Source of the DNA: Sphingomonas leidyi
Lineage (GTDB): Bacteria; Pseudomonadota; Alphaproteobacteria; Sphingomonadales; Sphingomonadaceae
Direction: 5' to 3'
Assembly: GCF_011761945.1 (NCBI RefSeq)
Contig: NZ_JAASQV010000002.1
Coordinates: 682,001 to 746,000 of the forward strand
DNA length: 64,000 nt
Shown: piece after piece, positions 8,148 through 18,447 of the stretch
Layout: every line of letters begins with the position of its first letter
How positions within the stretch are numbered: position 1 is the stretch's first letter
Translations under genes and position numbers: made by a program
Notes under the pieces: model-generated
Database searches by the model: none
Seen by the model: only the letters and a program-made list of their open reading frames with translations
Told to the model about the DNA's origin: nothing

Positions 8148-10685
8148 TTGTCTCGCTTCAACCCGTTGAAGGCGGACGCCGCATGGCAGAAGGTGTGGGA
8201 AGAGAACCGCACCTTCGCCGCGCGTGACGATTCGCCCAAGCCCAAGAGCTTCGTCCTTGAGATGTTCCCCTATCCTTCGGGGCGCATCCATATGGGTCAT
8301 GTCCGCAACTATACGATGGGCGACGTGCTCGCGCGCTTCCGGCGGATGCAGGGCATGGAAGTGCTCCACCCGATGGGCTGGGACGCGTTCGGCATGCCGG
8401 CCGAGAATGCGGCGATGGAGAAGAAGGTCCATCCCGGCAACTGGACCCGCGCCAATATCGCGACGATGAAGGCGCAGCTGAAGCGGCTGGGCTTCGCGCT
8501 CGACTGGACTCGCGAACTCGCCACCTGCGAGCCCGATTATTATGGCCATGAGCAGGCCATCTTCCTCGATTTCTTCGAGAATGGCCTGGTCTATCGCAAG
8601 GAATCGGCGGTCAACTGGGACCCGGTCGACATGACCGTACTTGCCAACGAGCAGGTGATCGACGGGCGCGGCTGGCGCTCGGGCGCGCTGGTCGAGCGCA
8701 GGAAGCTCAGCCAGTGGTTCTTCAGGATCACGCAGTTCGCCGAGGATCTGCTGGAGGGCGTGCAGGCGCTCGAGCATTGGCCCGACAAGGTCAAGCTGAT
8801 GCAGGAGAACTGGATCGGCAAATCCGAGGGCCTCCAGTTCGACTGGACGCTTTCGGACGGCGAGATATTGCCGGTATACACCACGCGCCCCGATACGATC
8901 TTCGGGGCGAGCTTCATTGCGGTGGCGGCAGACCATCCGATCGCCCGGAAACTGGCCGCTTCGGACGATAATGTCCGGGCATTCGTCGAACTGTGCAAAC
9001 AGGGCGGCACTACCGCAGCCGAGCTGGAGACACAGGAGAAGCTGGGCTTCGATACCGGCCTCACCGCCACGCATCCCTTTGATTCGGCTTGGCAAGTTCC
9101 GGTCTACATCGCCAATTTCGTGCTGATGGACTATGGCACCGGCGCCGTGTTCGGCGTGCCGGCGCACGACCAGCGCGACTTCGAGTTCGCCACCAAATAC
9201 CAGCTTCCGGTCCGCCGCGTCGTCTCCGAAGGCGACAAGACCGAACCCGAGTTCCGCGACGCCGAGGCCTATACCGGCCCAGGCACGCTGGTGAACTCGC
9301 ACTTCCTCGACGGCATGGACGTCGCCGATGCCAAGCGCACGGTGATCCGGCGCGCCGAGGAAGGCGGCTGGGGCAAGGGCCAGACGGTGTGGCGCCTGCG
9401 CGACTGGGGCGTCAGCCGCCAGCGTTATTGGGGCACGCCGATCCCGATCATCCATTGCGAGCGCTGCGGCGTCGTTCCCGCCCCGCGCGAATCGCTGCCG
9501 ATCGCCCTGCCCGAGGACGTCAGCTTCGACATCCCCGGCAACCCGCTCGACCGGCACCCGACCTGGAAGCATGTCGACTGCCCGAAATGCGGCGCCCCCG
9601 CGCGGCGCGAGACCGACACGCTCGATACCTTCGTCGATTCCTCCTGGTATTTCATCCGCTTCGCCAGCCAGCCCGCCGACAGGCCGTTCGACAAGGCCGT
9701 GGCCGAGCAATGGTTGCCCGTGGGCCAGTATATCGGCGGCGTCGAGCATGCGATCCTGCACCTGCTCTATGCCCGCTTCTTCACCCGGGCGCTGCGCCAT
9801 ATCGGCAAGCTCGACGTGACCGAGCCGTTCGCCGGCCTGTTCACCCAGGGCATGGTGACGCACGCCAGCTACTATCAGATGGAAGAACATGACGGGCTGG
9901 AGCGGAAGGCCTATTTCGAGCCTTCCCAGATCTCGCGACGCGGCGACGGCACTGCCTTCCTGACCGAAACCGGCGAGGACGTGATCGTCGGCCGCATCGA
10001 GAAGATGTCGAAGTCGAAGAAGAACACCGTCGACCCGACCGAGATCGTCGACCAATATGGCGCCGACGCCACGCGCTGGTTCATGCTTTCCGACAGCCCG
10101 CCCGAACGCGACCTCGAATGGAGCGAGAGCGGCATCGAAGGCGCCTGGCGCTTCGTCAATCGCCTGTGGCGCCTGTTCGAGAATCTCTCGGAGGCCGAAG
10201 CCGGCACCGGCCGCGATGTCGATCTCGACAAGCGCCTGCACCGCACCATCGCCGGCGTGGCCGAGGATGTGGAATCGCTGGCATTCAACAAGTCGGTCGC
10301 CAAGCTCTACGAGCTGGTCGGCGCGATCGAGAAGGCCCAGCCCTCGGCGTCGAGGACGGACGCGATCCGCACCCTGGCCCGCATCGTCGCGCCGATGGTG
10401 CCGCATATCGCCGAGGAAGCCTGGGCCGCCATGGGCAATCCGGGCCTGATCGCCGACGCCGAATGGCCCGCCGTGGATCCTGCCCTGCTCGTCGACGACG
10501 AAGTGACGATTGCCGTGCAGGTGAATGGCAAGCTGCGCGATACGCTGCTAATGCCGAAGGGCGCGGCCAAGGATGTGGTCGAAGCCGCGGCACTTGCCAG
10601 CGACAAGATCGTTCGATCGCTCGAAGGCAAGCAACCCAGGAAGGTGATCGTGGTGCCCGATCGTCTGGTGAACATCGTCGCATGA
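8148..10685 (+). CDS. leuS: Leucyl-tRNA synthetase
   Basis: 845-residue class Ia synthetase that charges tRNA-Leu. Signatures in order: [18 protein letters not shown] (HIGH motif, near residue 48), the zinc-finger-like and editing CP1 region ([24 protein letters not shown]), [28 protein letters not shown] (KMSKS, near residue 620), and a C-terminal domain ending [13 protein letters not shown]. Length is normal for bacterial LeuRS. The start is TTG at 8148 ([10 protein letters not shown]), the only start matching the family N-terminus. The stop overlaps lptE (ATGA). Confidence 0.97.
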   Translation: MSRFNPLKADAAWQKVWEENRTFAARDDSPKPKSFVLEMFPYPSGRIHMGHVRNYTMGDVLARFRRMQGMEVLHPMGWDAFGMPAENAAMEKKVHPGNWTRANIATMKAQLKRLGFALDWTRELATCEPDYYGHEQAIFLDFFENGLVYRKESAVNWDPVDMTVLANEQVIDGRGWRSGALVERRKLSQWFFRITQFAEDLLEGVQALEHWPDKVKLMQENWIGKSEGLQFDWTLSDGEILPVYTTRPDTIFGASFIAVAADHPIARKLAASDDNVRAFVELCKQGGTTAAELETQEKLGFDTGLTATHPFDSAWQVPVYIANFVLMDYGTGAVFGVPAHDQRDFEFATKYQLPVRRVVSEGDKTEPEFRDAEAYTGPGTLVNSHFLDGMDVADAKRTVIRRAEEGGWGKGQTVWRLRDWGVSRQRYWGTPIPIIHCERCGVVPAPRESLPIALPEDVSFDIPGNPLDRHPTWKHVDCPKCGAPARRETDTLDTFVDSSWYFIRFASQPADRPFDKAVAEQWLPVGQYIGGVEHAILHLLYARFFTRALRHIGKLDVTEPFAGLFTQGMVTHASYYQMEEHDGLERKAYFEPSQISRRGDGTAFLTETGEDVIVGRIEKMSKSKKNTVDPTEIVDQYGADATRWFMLSDSPPERDLEWSESGIEGAWRFVNRLWRLFENLSEAEAGTGRDVDLDKRLHRTIAGVAEDVESLAFNKSVAKLYELVGAIEKAQPSASRTDAIRTLARIVAPMVPHIAEEAWAAMGNPGLIADAEWPAVDPALLVDDEVTIAVQVNGKLRDTLLMPKGAAKDVVEAAALASDKIVRSLEGKQPRKVIVVPDRLVNIVA

Positions 10686-11185
10686 AGCGGGTAGCCCTAC
10701 TCGTCGCCGCGACGCTCGCCCTGTCCGGCTGCGGCCTCCGCCCGCTCTATGGCGGCGGGCCCGACGGCGCGGTGCGCTCCACGCTCTCCGCGGTGGAAGT
10801 CGCGCCGATCAAGGGCCAGTCGGGCTGGCTGGTCGCCAATGCGCTCAAGGACCGGCTCGATCACAATGACGGCGCGGCGCGCTATCGGCTGGAAGTCACG
10901 CTCGACGACCAGATTGCCGGCCTGGGCGTGCGGCGCGACGATTCGGTGGCGCGCGAACGGCGGACGCTGCGGGCGCGCTACCAGCTTATCGATCTCTCGA
11001 ACGGCAATGTCGTGCTCGACGCCACTGCCGGCTCGGACGCCGGCATCGACGTGGTCGGCAGCGAATATGCCACGATCGCGGCCGAGAAGAGCGCGCTCGA
11101 GCGGCTTTCGGGCATCGTCGCCGACCAGATCGTCGCACGCGTCGCCCGCTTTGCGCAGAACGCGCCCGGGACGGGCAGCCAGTGA
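10682..11185 (+). CDS. lptE: LPS-assembly lipoprotein LptE
   Basis: 167-residue lipoprotein with lipobox LALSGC, lipidated Cys17, followed by GLRPLYGGG, the typical start of mature LptE in alphaproteobacteria. In the family LptE plugs the LptD barrel and helps insert lipopolysaccharide (or glycosphingolipid-bearing envelopes' equivalents) in the outer membrane. The region [20 protein letters not shown] fits the LptE beta-sheet. It overlaps leuS by 4 bp upstream and holA by 4 bp downstream (GTGA), so leuS-lptE-holA forms one unit. Confidence 0.9.
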   Translation: MKRVALLVAATLALSGCGLRPLYGGGPDGAVRSTLSAVEVAPIKGQSGWLVANALKDRLDHNDGAARYRLEVTLDDQIAGLGVRRDDSVARERRTLRARYQLIDLSNGNVVLDATAGSDAGIDVVGSEYATIAAEKSALERLSGIVADQIVARVARFAQNAPGTGSQ

Positions 11186-12198
11186 AGGCCAACGCGACGC
11201 AGATTCGCGCCGCGATCGAGAAGCTCAACCCCGATACGCGGCTCTATCTGTTCCACGGCCCCGATGAAGCCGGCGCCGCCGATCTCGCCGCGAAGCTCGG
11301 CAAGGTGCTGGGACCGGAAGCCGAACGCATCGACCTGGACATGAAGGCGCTGCGCGAGCAGCCCGGCCGGCTCGCCGACGAGGCGGCATCCCTCTCGCTG
11401 TTCGGCGGCACCCGCTATGTCCGCGTGCTGGGCGTCGAGGAAGGCGCGGCGGAAGCGATCGGGCTGCTGCTGAACGCCGAGCGCGCCGGCAATCCGGTGG
11501 TGGCGATCGGCCCGGGGCTGAAGGCAAGCGGCAAGCTGGTGAAGTCGGTGATCGCCGCGCAGAATGCCTATGCCCATGCCTGTTATGTGCCCGAGGGCAT
11601 CGACGCCACGCGCCTCGCGGCCAATGTCGCGCGCGAACATGGCCTTCGGCTCACCGGCGACGTGCCGCAGCGGCTCGCGACGGCCACTGCGGGCGACCGG
11701 GCGATCCTTGCGCGCGAGATCGAGAAGCTGGCGCTCTATCTCGACGCGGCGCCCGACCGGCCCAGGGACGCCGATGGCGCGGCGCTCGACGCGATCGGCG
11801 CCGATCTGGGCGATTCGGACCTGAGCGATGCGATCACCGCCGTGGTGGATGGGCGTCTCGGCGATATCGGCACCGAGCTCGCCCGGCTGGGCGAAGGCAT
11901 CGGCGTGCCGCTGATGCGCCAGCTCGCCCGGCGGCTGCAATCCATGGCCGAGATGCGGATCGACCTGGATCGCGGTGGCGACATGGACGAAGTGCTTGAG
12001 AAGCACCGCGTCTTCTTCCGCGAGAAAGCGGCGACCGGCCGCGCGCTGCGCCGCTGGAACGGCACCCAGCTCGCGCGCGCGATCGATCGGGTGCGCGAGG
12101 CCGAGCGGGCGATGATGCATTCGGGCAGCGCCGGCGAAGTGCTGGCGGATGCCGAGGCCGTGACGATCGCCCGCCAGGCGGCACGGGCCAAGGGCTGA
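11182..12198 (+). CDS. holA: DNA polymerase III subunit delta
   Basis: 338-residue clamp-loader delta subunit (HolA), which opens the beta clamp during DNA polymerase III loading. Family features seen are the N-terminal LYLFHGPDEAGAADLAAKLG (P-loop-like but without Walker Lys, as expected for delta), the RVLGVEEG strand and the C-terminal helical collar ending AEAVTIARQAARAKG. Start is GTG at 11182, overlapping the lptE stop. Coupling of lptE with holA is common in proteobacteria. Confidence 0.92.
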   Translation: MKANATQIRAAIEKLNPDTRLYLFHGPDEAGAADLAAKLGKVLGPEAERIDLDMKALREQPGRLADEAASLSLFGGTRYVRVLGVEEGAAEAIGLLLNAERAGNPVVAIGPGLKASGKLVKSVIAAQNAYAHACYVPEGIDATRLAANVAREHGLRLTGDVPQRLATATAGDRAILAREIEKLALYLDAAPDRPRDADGAALDAIGADLGDSDLSDAITAVVDGRLGDIGTELARLGEGIGVPLMRQLARRLQSMAEMRIDLDRGGDMDEVLEKHRVFFREKAATGRALRRWNGTQLARAIDRVREAERAMMHSGSAGEVLADAEAVTIARQAARAKG

Positions 12199-12202
12199 GG
12201 CC

Positions 12203-12724
12203 TTGCGACTCGTCTTCCTCTATGGACAGGCGGCGGCCGGCAAGCTGACGATCGGCCGGGCGCTGGCGGCGCGCACGGGGCTGGCGCTGTTTCACAACCA
12301 TCTCGTCGTCGATGCCGTCGCTTCGGTCTTTCCGTTCGGCAGCGACGCCTTTGTGCGCCTGCGCGAGCGGTTCTGGCTGGAAGTGATCGCGGAAGCCGCA
12401 CGACAGGGCCGGTCGCTGATCTTTACCTTTGCGCCCGAATCGAGTGTGGCGGAAGATTTTCCCGAGCGAGTCCAGTCACTTGTCGATAGTCATGGCGGCC
12501 AGACCCTGTTCGTGGCGCTGACGCTCGATCGCGCGGAACAGGAACGCCGGCTGGTGGCCGAAGATCGGGCCGCATTCGGCAAGCTGCGCTCGCTGGAGCT
12601 GCTGCGGGCCCTGCACGGAGAATTCGAGCGATGCATGGCGGCGATGCCCGCCCCTGCCCTAGCGATCGATACGGGCAGCACCTCGCCCGAGCAGGCAGCC
12701 GAGCACATCGCACACCTGCTGTAA
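12203..12724 (+). CDS. P-loop kinase-like ATPase (shikimate kinase-like)
   Basis: 173-residue small P-loop protein. Walker A is GQAAAGKLTIG at residues 8-18, and a later basic LID-like segment is RAEQERRLVAEDRAAFGKLRS. The fold resembles shikimate/gluconate/adenylate-type kinases, but the Walker Lys is followed by Leu instead of Ser/Thr, which is unusual, and no substrate motif is recognisable. Start is TTG at 12203, four bases after the holA stop, so it likely ends the leuS operon. It converges on parB with 39 bp between them. Confidence 0.7.
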   Translation: MRLVFLYGQAAAGKLTIGRALAARTGLALFHNHLVVDAVASVFPFGSDAFVRLRERFWLEVIAEAARQGRSLIFTFAPESSVAEDFPERVQSLVDSHGGQTLFVALTLDRAEQERRLVAEDRAAFGKLRSLELLRALHGEFERCMAAMPAPALAIDTGSTSPEQAAEHIAHLL

Positions 12725-12763
12725 CGCGTCGTCCCGGTTCTCCGCCGGGGAGACGGCCAGGTC

Positions 12764-13645
12764 TCAGATCCGCTCGCCGCTCAGCCGCTGACAGACCATG
12801 TCGAGCTGATCGAGCGTCGAATAGGAGAGCGTCAGCGTGCCGCCTTTCGGACCATGGGCGATGCGGACGTTGAGGCCGAGCACGTCGCCCAGCTGATGCT
12901 CGAGCGCAGTGATATCGGCATCGCGGATCTTGGGATCGGCCTTGCGCCGCGATCCCGGCTTGGCCTGGCGCGCCAGCTTCTCGGTCTCGCGCACCGACAG
13001 GCCCTTGCTGGCGACTTCGCGGGCAAGCCGCTCCGCCTCGGGCGCGCCGATCAGGGCGCGGGCATGGCCCATGTCGATATCGCCGACCACCACCATCTGG
13101 CGCACGCCCTCGGGCAAGTCGAGCAAGCGGAGCAGATTGGCGACATGGCTGCGCGACTTGTGGACGAGCTTGCCGAGCGCTTCCTGGCTGTGCCCGAACT
13201 CGCGGATCAGCCGGGCATAGGCCTCCGCCTCTTCGATCGCATTGAGGTCCTGGCGCTGGATATTCTCGACCAGCGCGATTTCCATCGTCTCCGCATCGTC
13301 GAAATCGCGGACGATGACGGGGACTTCGTGCAGCCGGGCGCGCTGCGCCGCGCGCCAGCGCCGCTCGCCGGCGACGATCTGGTAATTGTGCCCGGTAGGG
13401 CGGACGACGATCGGCTGGATCAGCCCGCGCTGCTTGAGCGATTGGGCCAGTTCCTCCAGCGCGTCTTCGTCGAAATGGCGGCGCGGCTGGTCCGGGTGCG
13501 GCACCAGCGAGCTGACCGGCAGCATCCGCAGGCCCGAAGCGGCATCGGGCGTGCCCGAGACCGGCGCTTCGGGAACGGCATCCCCCAGCAGGGACGAGAG
13601 CCCGCGGCCAAGGCCGGGGCGAGGCTTGCGGTTGGCGTCGGTCAT
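12764..13645 (-). CDS. parB: Chromosome partitioning protein ParB
   Basis: 293-residue ParB/Spo0J CTPase that loads at parS and spreads to organise the newly replicated origin. In order: RPGLGRGLSSLLGD N-terminal ParA-activating segment, the CTP-binding PHPDQPRRHFDEDALEELAQ and GERRWRAAQRA blocks, ENIQRQDLNAIEEAEAY, the parS-reading helix-turn-helix GHSQEALGKLVHKSRSHVAN, and a C-terminal dimer domain. The start at 13645 overlaps the parA stop by 4 bp. Three parS sites lie 0.8-3.3 kb upstream of its start. Confidence 0.97.
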   Translation of the reverse strand: MTDANRKPRPGLGRGLSSLLGDAVPEAPVSGTPDAASGLRMLPVSSLVPHPDQPRRHFDEDALEELAQSLKQRGLIQPIVVRPTGHNYQIVAGERRWRAAQRARLHEVPVIVRDFDDAETMEIALVENIQRQDLNAIEEAEAYARLIREFGHSQEALGKLVHKSRSHVANLLRLLDLPEGVRQMVVVGDIDMGHARALIGAPEAERLAREVASKGLSVRETEKLARQAKPGSRRKADPKIRDADITALEHQLGDVLGLNVRIAHGPKGGTLTLSYSTLDQLDMVCQRLSGERI

Positions 13646-14424
13646 GCGGCTTTCTTGAGCTTGGGCAGGCGGTCGATCACTTCGCGGGCGAGCGCGATAT
13701 AGGCTTCCGAACCGGGGCAACGATGATCGTAGATCAGCGCCGGCAGGCCATGGCTGGGCGCTTCGGACAGGCGGACGTTGCGCGGGATCACCGTGTCGAA
13801 CACGACGCGGCCGAGCACGGCACGGACATCGTCCGAAACCTGATCGGTCAGGCGGTTGCGGCGATCATACATGGTCAGCACCACGCCCAGGATCGACAGG
13901 CCGGGATTGAAGCGGCTGCGGATGCGCTCGACCGTGGTGAGCAGCTGGCTGAGCCCTTCGAGCGCGAAGAACTCGCATTGGAGCGGCACCAGCAAGGCAT
14001 GTGCGGCGACCATCGCATTGATCGTCAGCAGGCCCAGCGAGGGTGGGCAATCGATCAGGATCACGTCCCAGCGATTGGCATGGTGACGCGCGATCGCCGC
14101 ATCGAGGCGATGGGTGCGGGCCTCGAACTCGATCAGCTCGATTTCGGCACCCGACAGGTCCTGCGTCGCCGGGACGATGTCGAGCCCCGGCACCTTGGTA
14201 GGCGTGGCGACGTCCTCGAGGTTCACATCGCTGACGAGCAGGTCATAGCTCGAATGCTCGCGCTCGGCACGGGTGATGCCAAGGCCGGTCGAGGCATTGC
14301 CCTGCGGATCGAAGTCTATCAGCAGCACGCGCTGCCCGGTCGCGGCGAGCGCAGTGCCGACATTGATCGCCGTAGTGGTTTTTCCCACCCCGCCCTTCTG
14401 GTTGGCGATTGCGATGCAGATCAT
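13642..14424 (-). CDS. parA: Chromosome partitioning ATPase ParA
   Basis: 260-residue Walker-type ATPase (ParA/Soj) that drives segregation of the ParB-parS complex. The deviant Walker A is KGGVGKTTTAIN (signature Lys10 and Lys15), with DFDPQGNASTGLG and LIDCPPSLGLLT (Walker B) following. The start [10 protein letters not shown] at 14424 overlaps the rsmG stop by 4 bp, so rsmG-parA-parB is one tight leftward operon and all three are co-oriented with replication away from the origin at about 23.6 kb. Confidence 0.97.
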   Translation of the reverse strand: MICIAIANQKGGVGKTTTAINVGTALAATGQRVLLIDFDPQGNASTGLGITRAEREHSSYDLLVSDVNLEDVATPTKVPGLDIVPATQDLSGAEIELIEFEARTHRLDAAIARHHANRWDVILIDCPPSLGLLTINAMVAAHALLVPLQCEFFALEGLSQLLTTVERIRSRFNPGLSILGVVLTMYDRRNRLTDQVSDDVRAVLGRVVFDTVIPRNVRLSEAPSHGLPALIYDHRCPGSEAYIALAREVIDRLPKLKKAA

Positions 14425-15044
14425 CTGGGGCGTACCTTTCGCGCGACCACGATACCCGATTCCGGCTGCGTGATGCTGGGTTCCACGTGAAACGCACCCT
14501 GCCATTTCGCGCGCGCCGCTTCCACCTCCGATTGCGCGCTTCGTCCTTTTGGCAGCAACCAGATTGTGGATGAGTCCGTGCAATGGGCCGCGGTGCGGAA
14601 CAGATCGGGCAACGCGGCGACGGCGCGGGCGGAAACGATCGCGGCCTTGCGCTCCGGCACATAGGCTTCGACCTTGCAATGGGCGACATTGGCCCGATCG
14701 GCGATGCCCAGCGCCTGGATGGCATCGCGGAGGAACTCGACGCGGCGGATGCGCGGTTCCACCATCACTACCGGGCGATCGACCAACAGCGCGACGATCA
14801 GGCCGGGCATACCGGCGCCGGTGCCGATATCGAGCCAGACGCCCGCCTCCGCTTCGGCTGCGAGCGGGATGAGCTGCGCCGAATCGACGAAGTGCCGCGC
14901 CCAGAGCGTCTCGAAGGACGCTGCGGAGATCAGGTTCTGCCGAGTCGATTCCTCGCGCAGAATCGCCCCGAAGCGCTCCAGCAGCGTTCCACGTGGAACA
15001 CCGAAGCGATTAAGGATCCAGTCTCGAGCTTCGTTCTCGGTCAT
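14421..15044 (-). CDS. rsmG: 16S rRNA m7G527 methyltransferase RsmG
   Basis: 207-residue SAM-dependent methyltransferase (RsmG/GidB) modifying G527 of 16S rRNA; loss gives low-level streptomycin resistance in known bacteria. The SAM site is [12 protein letters not shown], with [14 protein letters not shown] next and the C-terminal [16 protein letters not shown]. Two parS sites are embedded in its coding sequence, one coding for GVPRGT near the N-terminus and one for AFHVEP near the C-terminus, so the protein sequence there is partly set by the centromere. Overlaps mnmG (stop at 15041) by 4 bp. Confidence 0.96.
   Translation of the reverse strand: MTENEARDWILNRFGVPRGTLLERFGAILREESTRQNLISAASFETLWARHFVDSAQLIPLAAEAEAGVWLDIGTGAGMPGLIVALLVDRPVVMVEPRIRRVEFLRDAIQALGIADRANVAHCKVEAYVPERKAAIVSARAVAALPDLFRTAAHCTDSSTIWLLPKGRSAQSEVEAARAKWQGAFHVEPSITQPESGIVVARKVRPR
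14480..14493. promoter_or_regulatory. parS site 1 (ParB-binding)
   Basis: GTTCCACGTGAAAC combines a GTTCCAC half-site with the GTGAAAC half of the universal parS (TGTTTCACGTGAAACA). It lies in the 3' coding part of rsmG, about 55 bp before the parA start. Confidence 0.8.
14986..14999. promoter_or_regulatory. parS site 2 (ParB-binding)
   Basis: GTTCCACGTGGAAC is a perfect 14-bp palindrome, the alphaproteobacterial parS core, followed by A at 15000. It lies in the 5' coding part of rsmG, where other alphaproteobacteria also carry parS. Confidence 0.9.
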
Positions 15045-16873
15045 GCAGCGCGCCGCTTCGCGTGGAGGAGGATGGCGGAAAGCGCCGCCGGCGTAATACC
15101 GCGAATGCGGGCGGCGGCGCCAATTGTCTCCGGCCGCGAGGCGCTGAGCTTCTCGACCATCTCGTTGGAGAGGCCGGCAATGGCGGTGAAATCCATGGTC
15201 GCCGGCAGCTTCACGGCGTCATTGGCGCGCAGCTGGGCCACTTCGGCCTCCTGGCGCTCGAGATAGGGGGCATAGCGGGCATCCTCGACATATTCGGCGA
15301 GCAGGTCGGGATCGGCCTCCGGGTGGATGTCGAGATGCTGGAGCTCGATACTGGGGAAGCGCAGCCATTCGCGCGCCGGGCGACGCGCGCCGTCCTGCGC
15401 GACCGTGGCACCCCGGGCCGCCAGCGCGCTGGCAGTGCGCTCCACCGCGAAGGCCGCATCCAGTCCAGCCCTGCCCCGCTCGCGAGCGTGGAGCCAGGCA
15501 AGCCGCTCGGGCCCAAGCGCGCCCAGCCCGGCGGCAATCGGGCCGAGGCGCGACCCGGCATTGTCGGCCCGCAGGCGCAAGCGGAACTCGGCGCGGGCAG
15601 TGAGCATGCGATAGGGCTCGGTGACGCCCTGCAGCACAAGGTCGTCCACCATGACCCCAAGATAGGAAGTCGCGCGATCGAGGATCAGCGGCGCGAGCCC
15701 GCGGGCATGGGCGGCGGCGTTGAGCCCGGCGACCAGGCCCTGCCCCGCTGCTTCCTCATAGCCAGTGGTGCCGTTGATCTGGCCGGCGCACCACAAGCCG
15801 GGGATCGCCGGCAAGGCCAGGGTCGCATCCAGCGCGCGTGGATCGATATGGTCGTACTCTACGGCATAGCCGGGAGTCACGATCACAGTATGCTCCAGCC
15901 CCGGGATCGAATTGACCATCGCCCTCTGCACATCGACCGGCAGCGAAGTCGACATGCCGTTCGGATAGATCAAATGGGTATCCAGACCTTCCGGCTCGAG
16001 GAAGATCTGGTGGCCGTCGCGATCGCCGAAGCGATGGATCTTGTCCTCGATCGAGGGGCAATAGCGCGGACCCTGTGCGTCGATCGCGCCGGTGAACAGC
16101 GGCGAACGATCGAGCCCGGCACGGATCGTGTCATGCGTGGCATGGGTGGTGCGCGTGACGCCGCAATGGAGCTGGGGCAGCATGCGGCGCGGCGTGAGCG
16201 GCGACATGGTCCAGGGATCGGCATCCGAAGGCTGCTCCTCGATCCGCGCCCAGTCCACGGTGCGGCCATCGAGACGGGGGGGCGTGCCGGTCTTGAGCCG
16301 GGCCATGGGGAGGTTCAGCCCGCGCAGCTGCTCGGCAAGCCGGATTGCGGAACCCTCGCCTACCCGGCCGCCAGTCTCGCGCTCCTCACCGCGGAAGATG
16401 CGCCCGCCAAGGAAAGTGCCGGTGGCGAGCACCACGGCGCGACAGGAAAGCAGCCTACCATCCGCCAAGCGGATTCCGGCAACGGTACCCCCGTCCAGCT
16501 CGAGCGCCTCCGCCTCTCCCGCGACGAGCATGAGATCAGGCTGCCCGGCGAGCATCTTCTGGATCGCCGCGGCGTAGCGCCGCCGGTCGGCCTGGACGCG
16601 CGGGCCCTGTACGGCAGTGCCCTTGGACCGGTTGAGCATGCGATAATGGATGCCGGCGGCGTCGGTGGCGCGGGCCATCAACCCGTCGAACGCATCGACT
16701 TCGCGAACCAGATGCCCCTTGCCCAATCCGCCGATCGCCGGGTTGCACGACATCGCTCCCAGCTTCGTCAGGTCGAAGCTGAGCAATGCCGTGCGCGCGC
16801 CGCGGCGGGCCGAAGCGGCAGCCGCTTCGGTGCCGGCGTGCCCGCCGCCAATGACGATGACATCGAAATCCAT
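15041..16873 (-). CDS. mnmG: tRNA uridine-5-carboxymethylaminomethyl modification enzyme MnmG (GidA)
   Basis: 610-residue FAD protein that with MnmE builds the cmnm5 group on wobble uridine 34. FAD motif is [18 protein letters not shown] near residue 7; also [22 protein letters not shown], the catalytic-cysteine region [31 protein letters not shown] and the C-terminal MnmE-binding helices. The start MDFDVIV at 16873 fits the family. A parS site lies in the 57 bp between mnmG and mnmE. Confidence 0.97.
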   Translation of the reverse strand: MDFDVIVIGGGHAGTEAAAASARRGARTALLSFDLTKLGAMSCNPAIGGLGKGHLVREVDAFDGLMARATDAAGIHYRMLNRSKGTAVQGPRVQADRRRYAAAIQKMLAGQPDLMLVAGEAEALELDGGTVAGIRLADGRLLSCRAVVLATGTFLGGRIFRGEERETGGRVGEGSAIRLAEQLRGLNLPMARLKTGTPPRLDGRTVDWARIEEQPSDADPWTMSPLTPRRMLPQLHCGVTRTTHATHDTIRAGLDRSPLFTGAIDAQGPRYCPSIEDKIHRFGDRDGHQIFLEPEGLDTHLIYPNGMSTSLPVDVQRAMVNSIPGLEHTVIVTPGYAVEYDHIDPRALDATLALPAIPGLWCAGQINGTTGYEEAAGQGLVAGLNAAAHARGLAPLILDRATSYLGVMVDDLVLQGVTEPYRMLTARAEFRLRLRADNAGSRLGPIAAGLGALGPERLAWLHARERGRAGLDAAFAVERTASALAARGATVAQDGARRPAREWLRFPSIELQHLDIHPEADPDLLAEYVEDARYAPYLERQEAEVAQLRANDAVKLPATMDFTAIAGLSNEMVEKLSASRPETIGAAARIRGITPAALSAILLHAKRRAA

Positions 16874-16913
16874 TGGCCGCGCGCTACAGAAAGCGCACGG
16901 CCGCGTCAAAAGC

Positions 16914-16927
16914 GTTCCACGTGGAAC
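16914..16927. promoter_or_regulatory. parS site 3 (ParB-binding)
   Basis: GTTCCACGTGGAAC, identical to site 2 and flanked by C and A, lies in the 57-bp spacer between mnmE (stop at 16931) and mnmG (start at 16873). It is the only intergenic one of the three. Confidence 0.9.
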
Positions 16928-16930
16928 AGC

Positions 16931-18214
16931 CTATTTGCCGATGCAGAATCGCGCGAACAGCGCGTCCAACATCGCCTCCACCCCTGCCCGCCCGGTGATC
17001 GCATCGAACGCGCGCATCGCGCTGCGCAGCTGCTCCGCGATCAGGAGCAGATCCTCCTCCTGCTGGGCGGCCCGCAACGCGCTGGCAGCATTCCGGGAAA
17101 GCGCACGCTGCCGAGCGTTGAGCGCCATCTGGTCGGTCGGCGGGAGCATATCGGCGGCAAGCCGCGCCATCGCACTCCACAGCGCATCCAGCCCCTCGCC
17201 CGTAAGCGACGACAGCGACAGCCGATCCGCCGCCGCCATACGCCCCGGCAGGTCCGCGCGCGGATTGAGCCAGAGGCAGTGCGCATGTTCCGGTGGCGGT
17301 TCGTCCCCCAGCCAGAGCAGGATATCCGCCTCGGCTTGCGCTGCCTGGGCCCGCGCAATGCCGATCGCTTCGATCTCGTCGCCGGGCAGTGCCGCCAATC
17401 CTGCCGTATCGATAAGCAGCCAGGCGATCCCGCCCCGTACCACCGGCGCCTCGATCCGATCGCGGGTCGTGCCCGAGATCGGCGAGACGATCGCCGCGTC
17501 GCGCCCGATCATCCTATTGAGCAGTGAGGACTTGCCGGCATTGGGTGGCCCCGCGAGCACGACGCGGATCCCGTCGCGCAATCGCTCGACCGGCGGGCGA
17601 TCCGCCACTGCCTCGATATCCTCCGCCAGCGCCGCGGCACCGGATCGGAGCGCCGGAAGCAGCGCGGCATCGGCGACATCTTCCTCATCGCTGTGATCGA
17701 GCTCGGCCTCGACGCGCGCAGCAAGCATCAACAGCCGGTCGGTCCAGCCCTCGACTGCCCGGCGAACCGCCCCTTCCGCCGATCGGATCGCGGACCGGCG
17801 CTGCGCCTCGGTCTCGGCCATCAGCAGGTCGCCCAGCCCTTCGGCTTCGCTCAGGTCGATCCGGCCGTGCAACAGCGCCCGCCGGGTGAATTCACCCGGC
17901 TCGGCCGGTCGGAGCCCGGATCGGCCAGCCAGCGCCGCCTCGACTGCGCGGACCACCGCGCGGCCGCCATGGAGATGGAGTTCGGCAAGATCCTCCCCCG
18001 TCGCGCTGCGCGGACCCGGGAAGCAGAGGATGAGCGCGCGATCGAGCAAGCTGCCATCGGCGGGATCGTGCAGGGCCCGCACCGCAGCGCGGCGCGGCAC
18101 AGGCAGATCGCCGGCGAAATCGCGCACCATATCGAAAGCGCACGGCCCGCTCACGCGCAGCACGGCAATCGCGGCGGGAAGCGCGCCGCTCGAGACCGCG
18201 TAGATCGTGTCCAT
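16931..18214 (-). CDS. mnmE: tRNA modification GTPase MnmE (TrmE)
   Basis: 427-residue dimeric GTPase, partner of MnmG in tRNA wobble-uridine modification. N-terminal folate domain starts MDTIYAVSSG; GEFTRRALLHGRIDLSEAEG is the family block. The G domain shows G1 GPPNAGKSSLLN, G2/G3 in GTTRDRIEAP and DTAGL. The protein ends in the invariant C-terminal FCIGK with the required Cys. The ATG overlaps the DUF6489 gene stop by one base (TAATG). Confidence 0.97.
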   Translation of the reverse strand: MDTIYAVSSGALPAAIAVLRVSGPCAFDMVRDFAGDLPVPRRAAVRALHDPADGSLLDRALILCFPGPRSATGEDLAELHLHGGRAVVRAVEAALAGRSGLRPAEPGEFTRRALLHGRIDLSEAEGLGDLLMAETEAQRRSAIRSAEGAVRRAVEGWTDRLLMLAARVEAELDHSDEEDVADAALLPALRSGAAALAEDIEAVADRPPVERLRDGIRVVLAGPPNAGKSSLLNRMIGRDAAIVSPISGTTRDRIEAPVVRGGIAWLLIDTAGLAALPGDEIEAIGIARAQAAQAEADILLWLGDEPPPEHAHCLWLNPRADLPGRMAAADRLSLSSLTGEGLDALWSAMARLAADMLPPTDQMALNARQRALSRNAASALRAAQQEEDLLLIAEQLRSAMRAFDAITGRAGVEAMLDALFARFCIGK

Positions 18215-18447
18215 TATTTCTCGGTCTTGCTCCCGGCATCGAACATCGCGCGCCAGAAGCCCATGCCGGCCTCGCTCATCGGCGCCCAACTCTGCAGCAT
18301 CGCGCGGAACGCTTCGGGACTGCCTTGCTTGTCGATCGCATCCACCATCATCGCCACATAGCGTTCATGCACCGGGGCGAGGTCCGGCAACCCCATTGCG
18401 CGACGCGCCTCTTCGGGGGTGCAATCCACCTCGACATTGATCTTCAT
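18214..18447 (-). CDS. DUF6489 family small protein
   Basis: 77-residue acidic/amphipathic protein, MKINVEVDCTPEEARRAMGL, resembling the phasin-like small DUF6489 proteins of sphingomonads, with MLQSWAPMSEAGMGFWRAMF near the C-terminus like the phasin 'W...MF' pattern. No enzymatic motif. It sits immediately before mnmE with a 1-bp overlap, so they are co-expressed. The function is unknown; a granule- or membrane-associated role is only a guess. Confidence 0.75.
   Translation of the reverse strand: MKINVEVDCTPEEARRAMGLPDLAPVHERYVAMMVDAIDKQGSPEAFRAMLQSWAPMSEAGMGFWRAMFDAGSKTEK

Noticed and set aside
7761..10406. An open frame of about 880 codons antisense to leuS
   Set aside because: High GC keeps the antisense frame open; leuS has complete motifs on the other strand.
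15062..17527. An open frame of about 820 codons antisense to mnmG and mnmE
   Set aside because: Low-complexity Arg/Ala/Gly composition without family motifs; mnmG and mnmE are clear.
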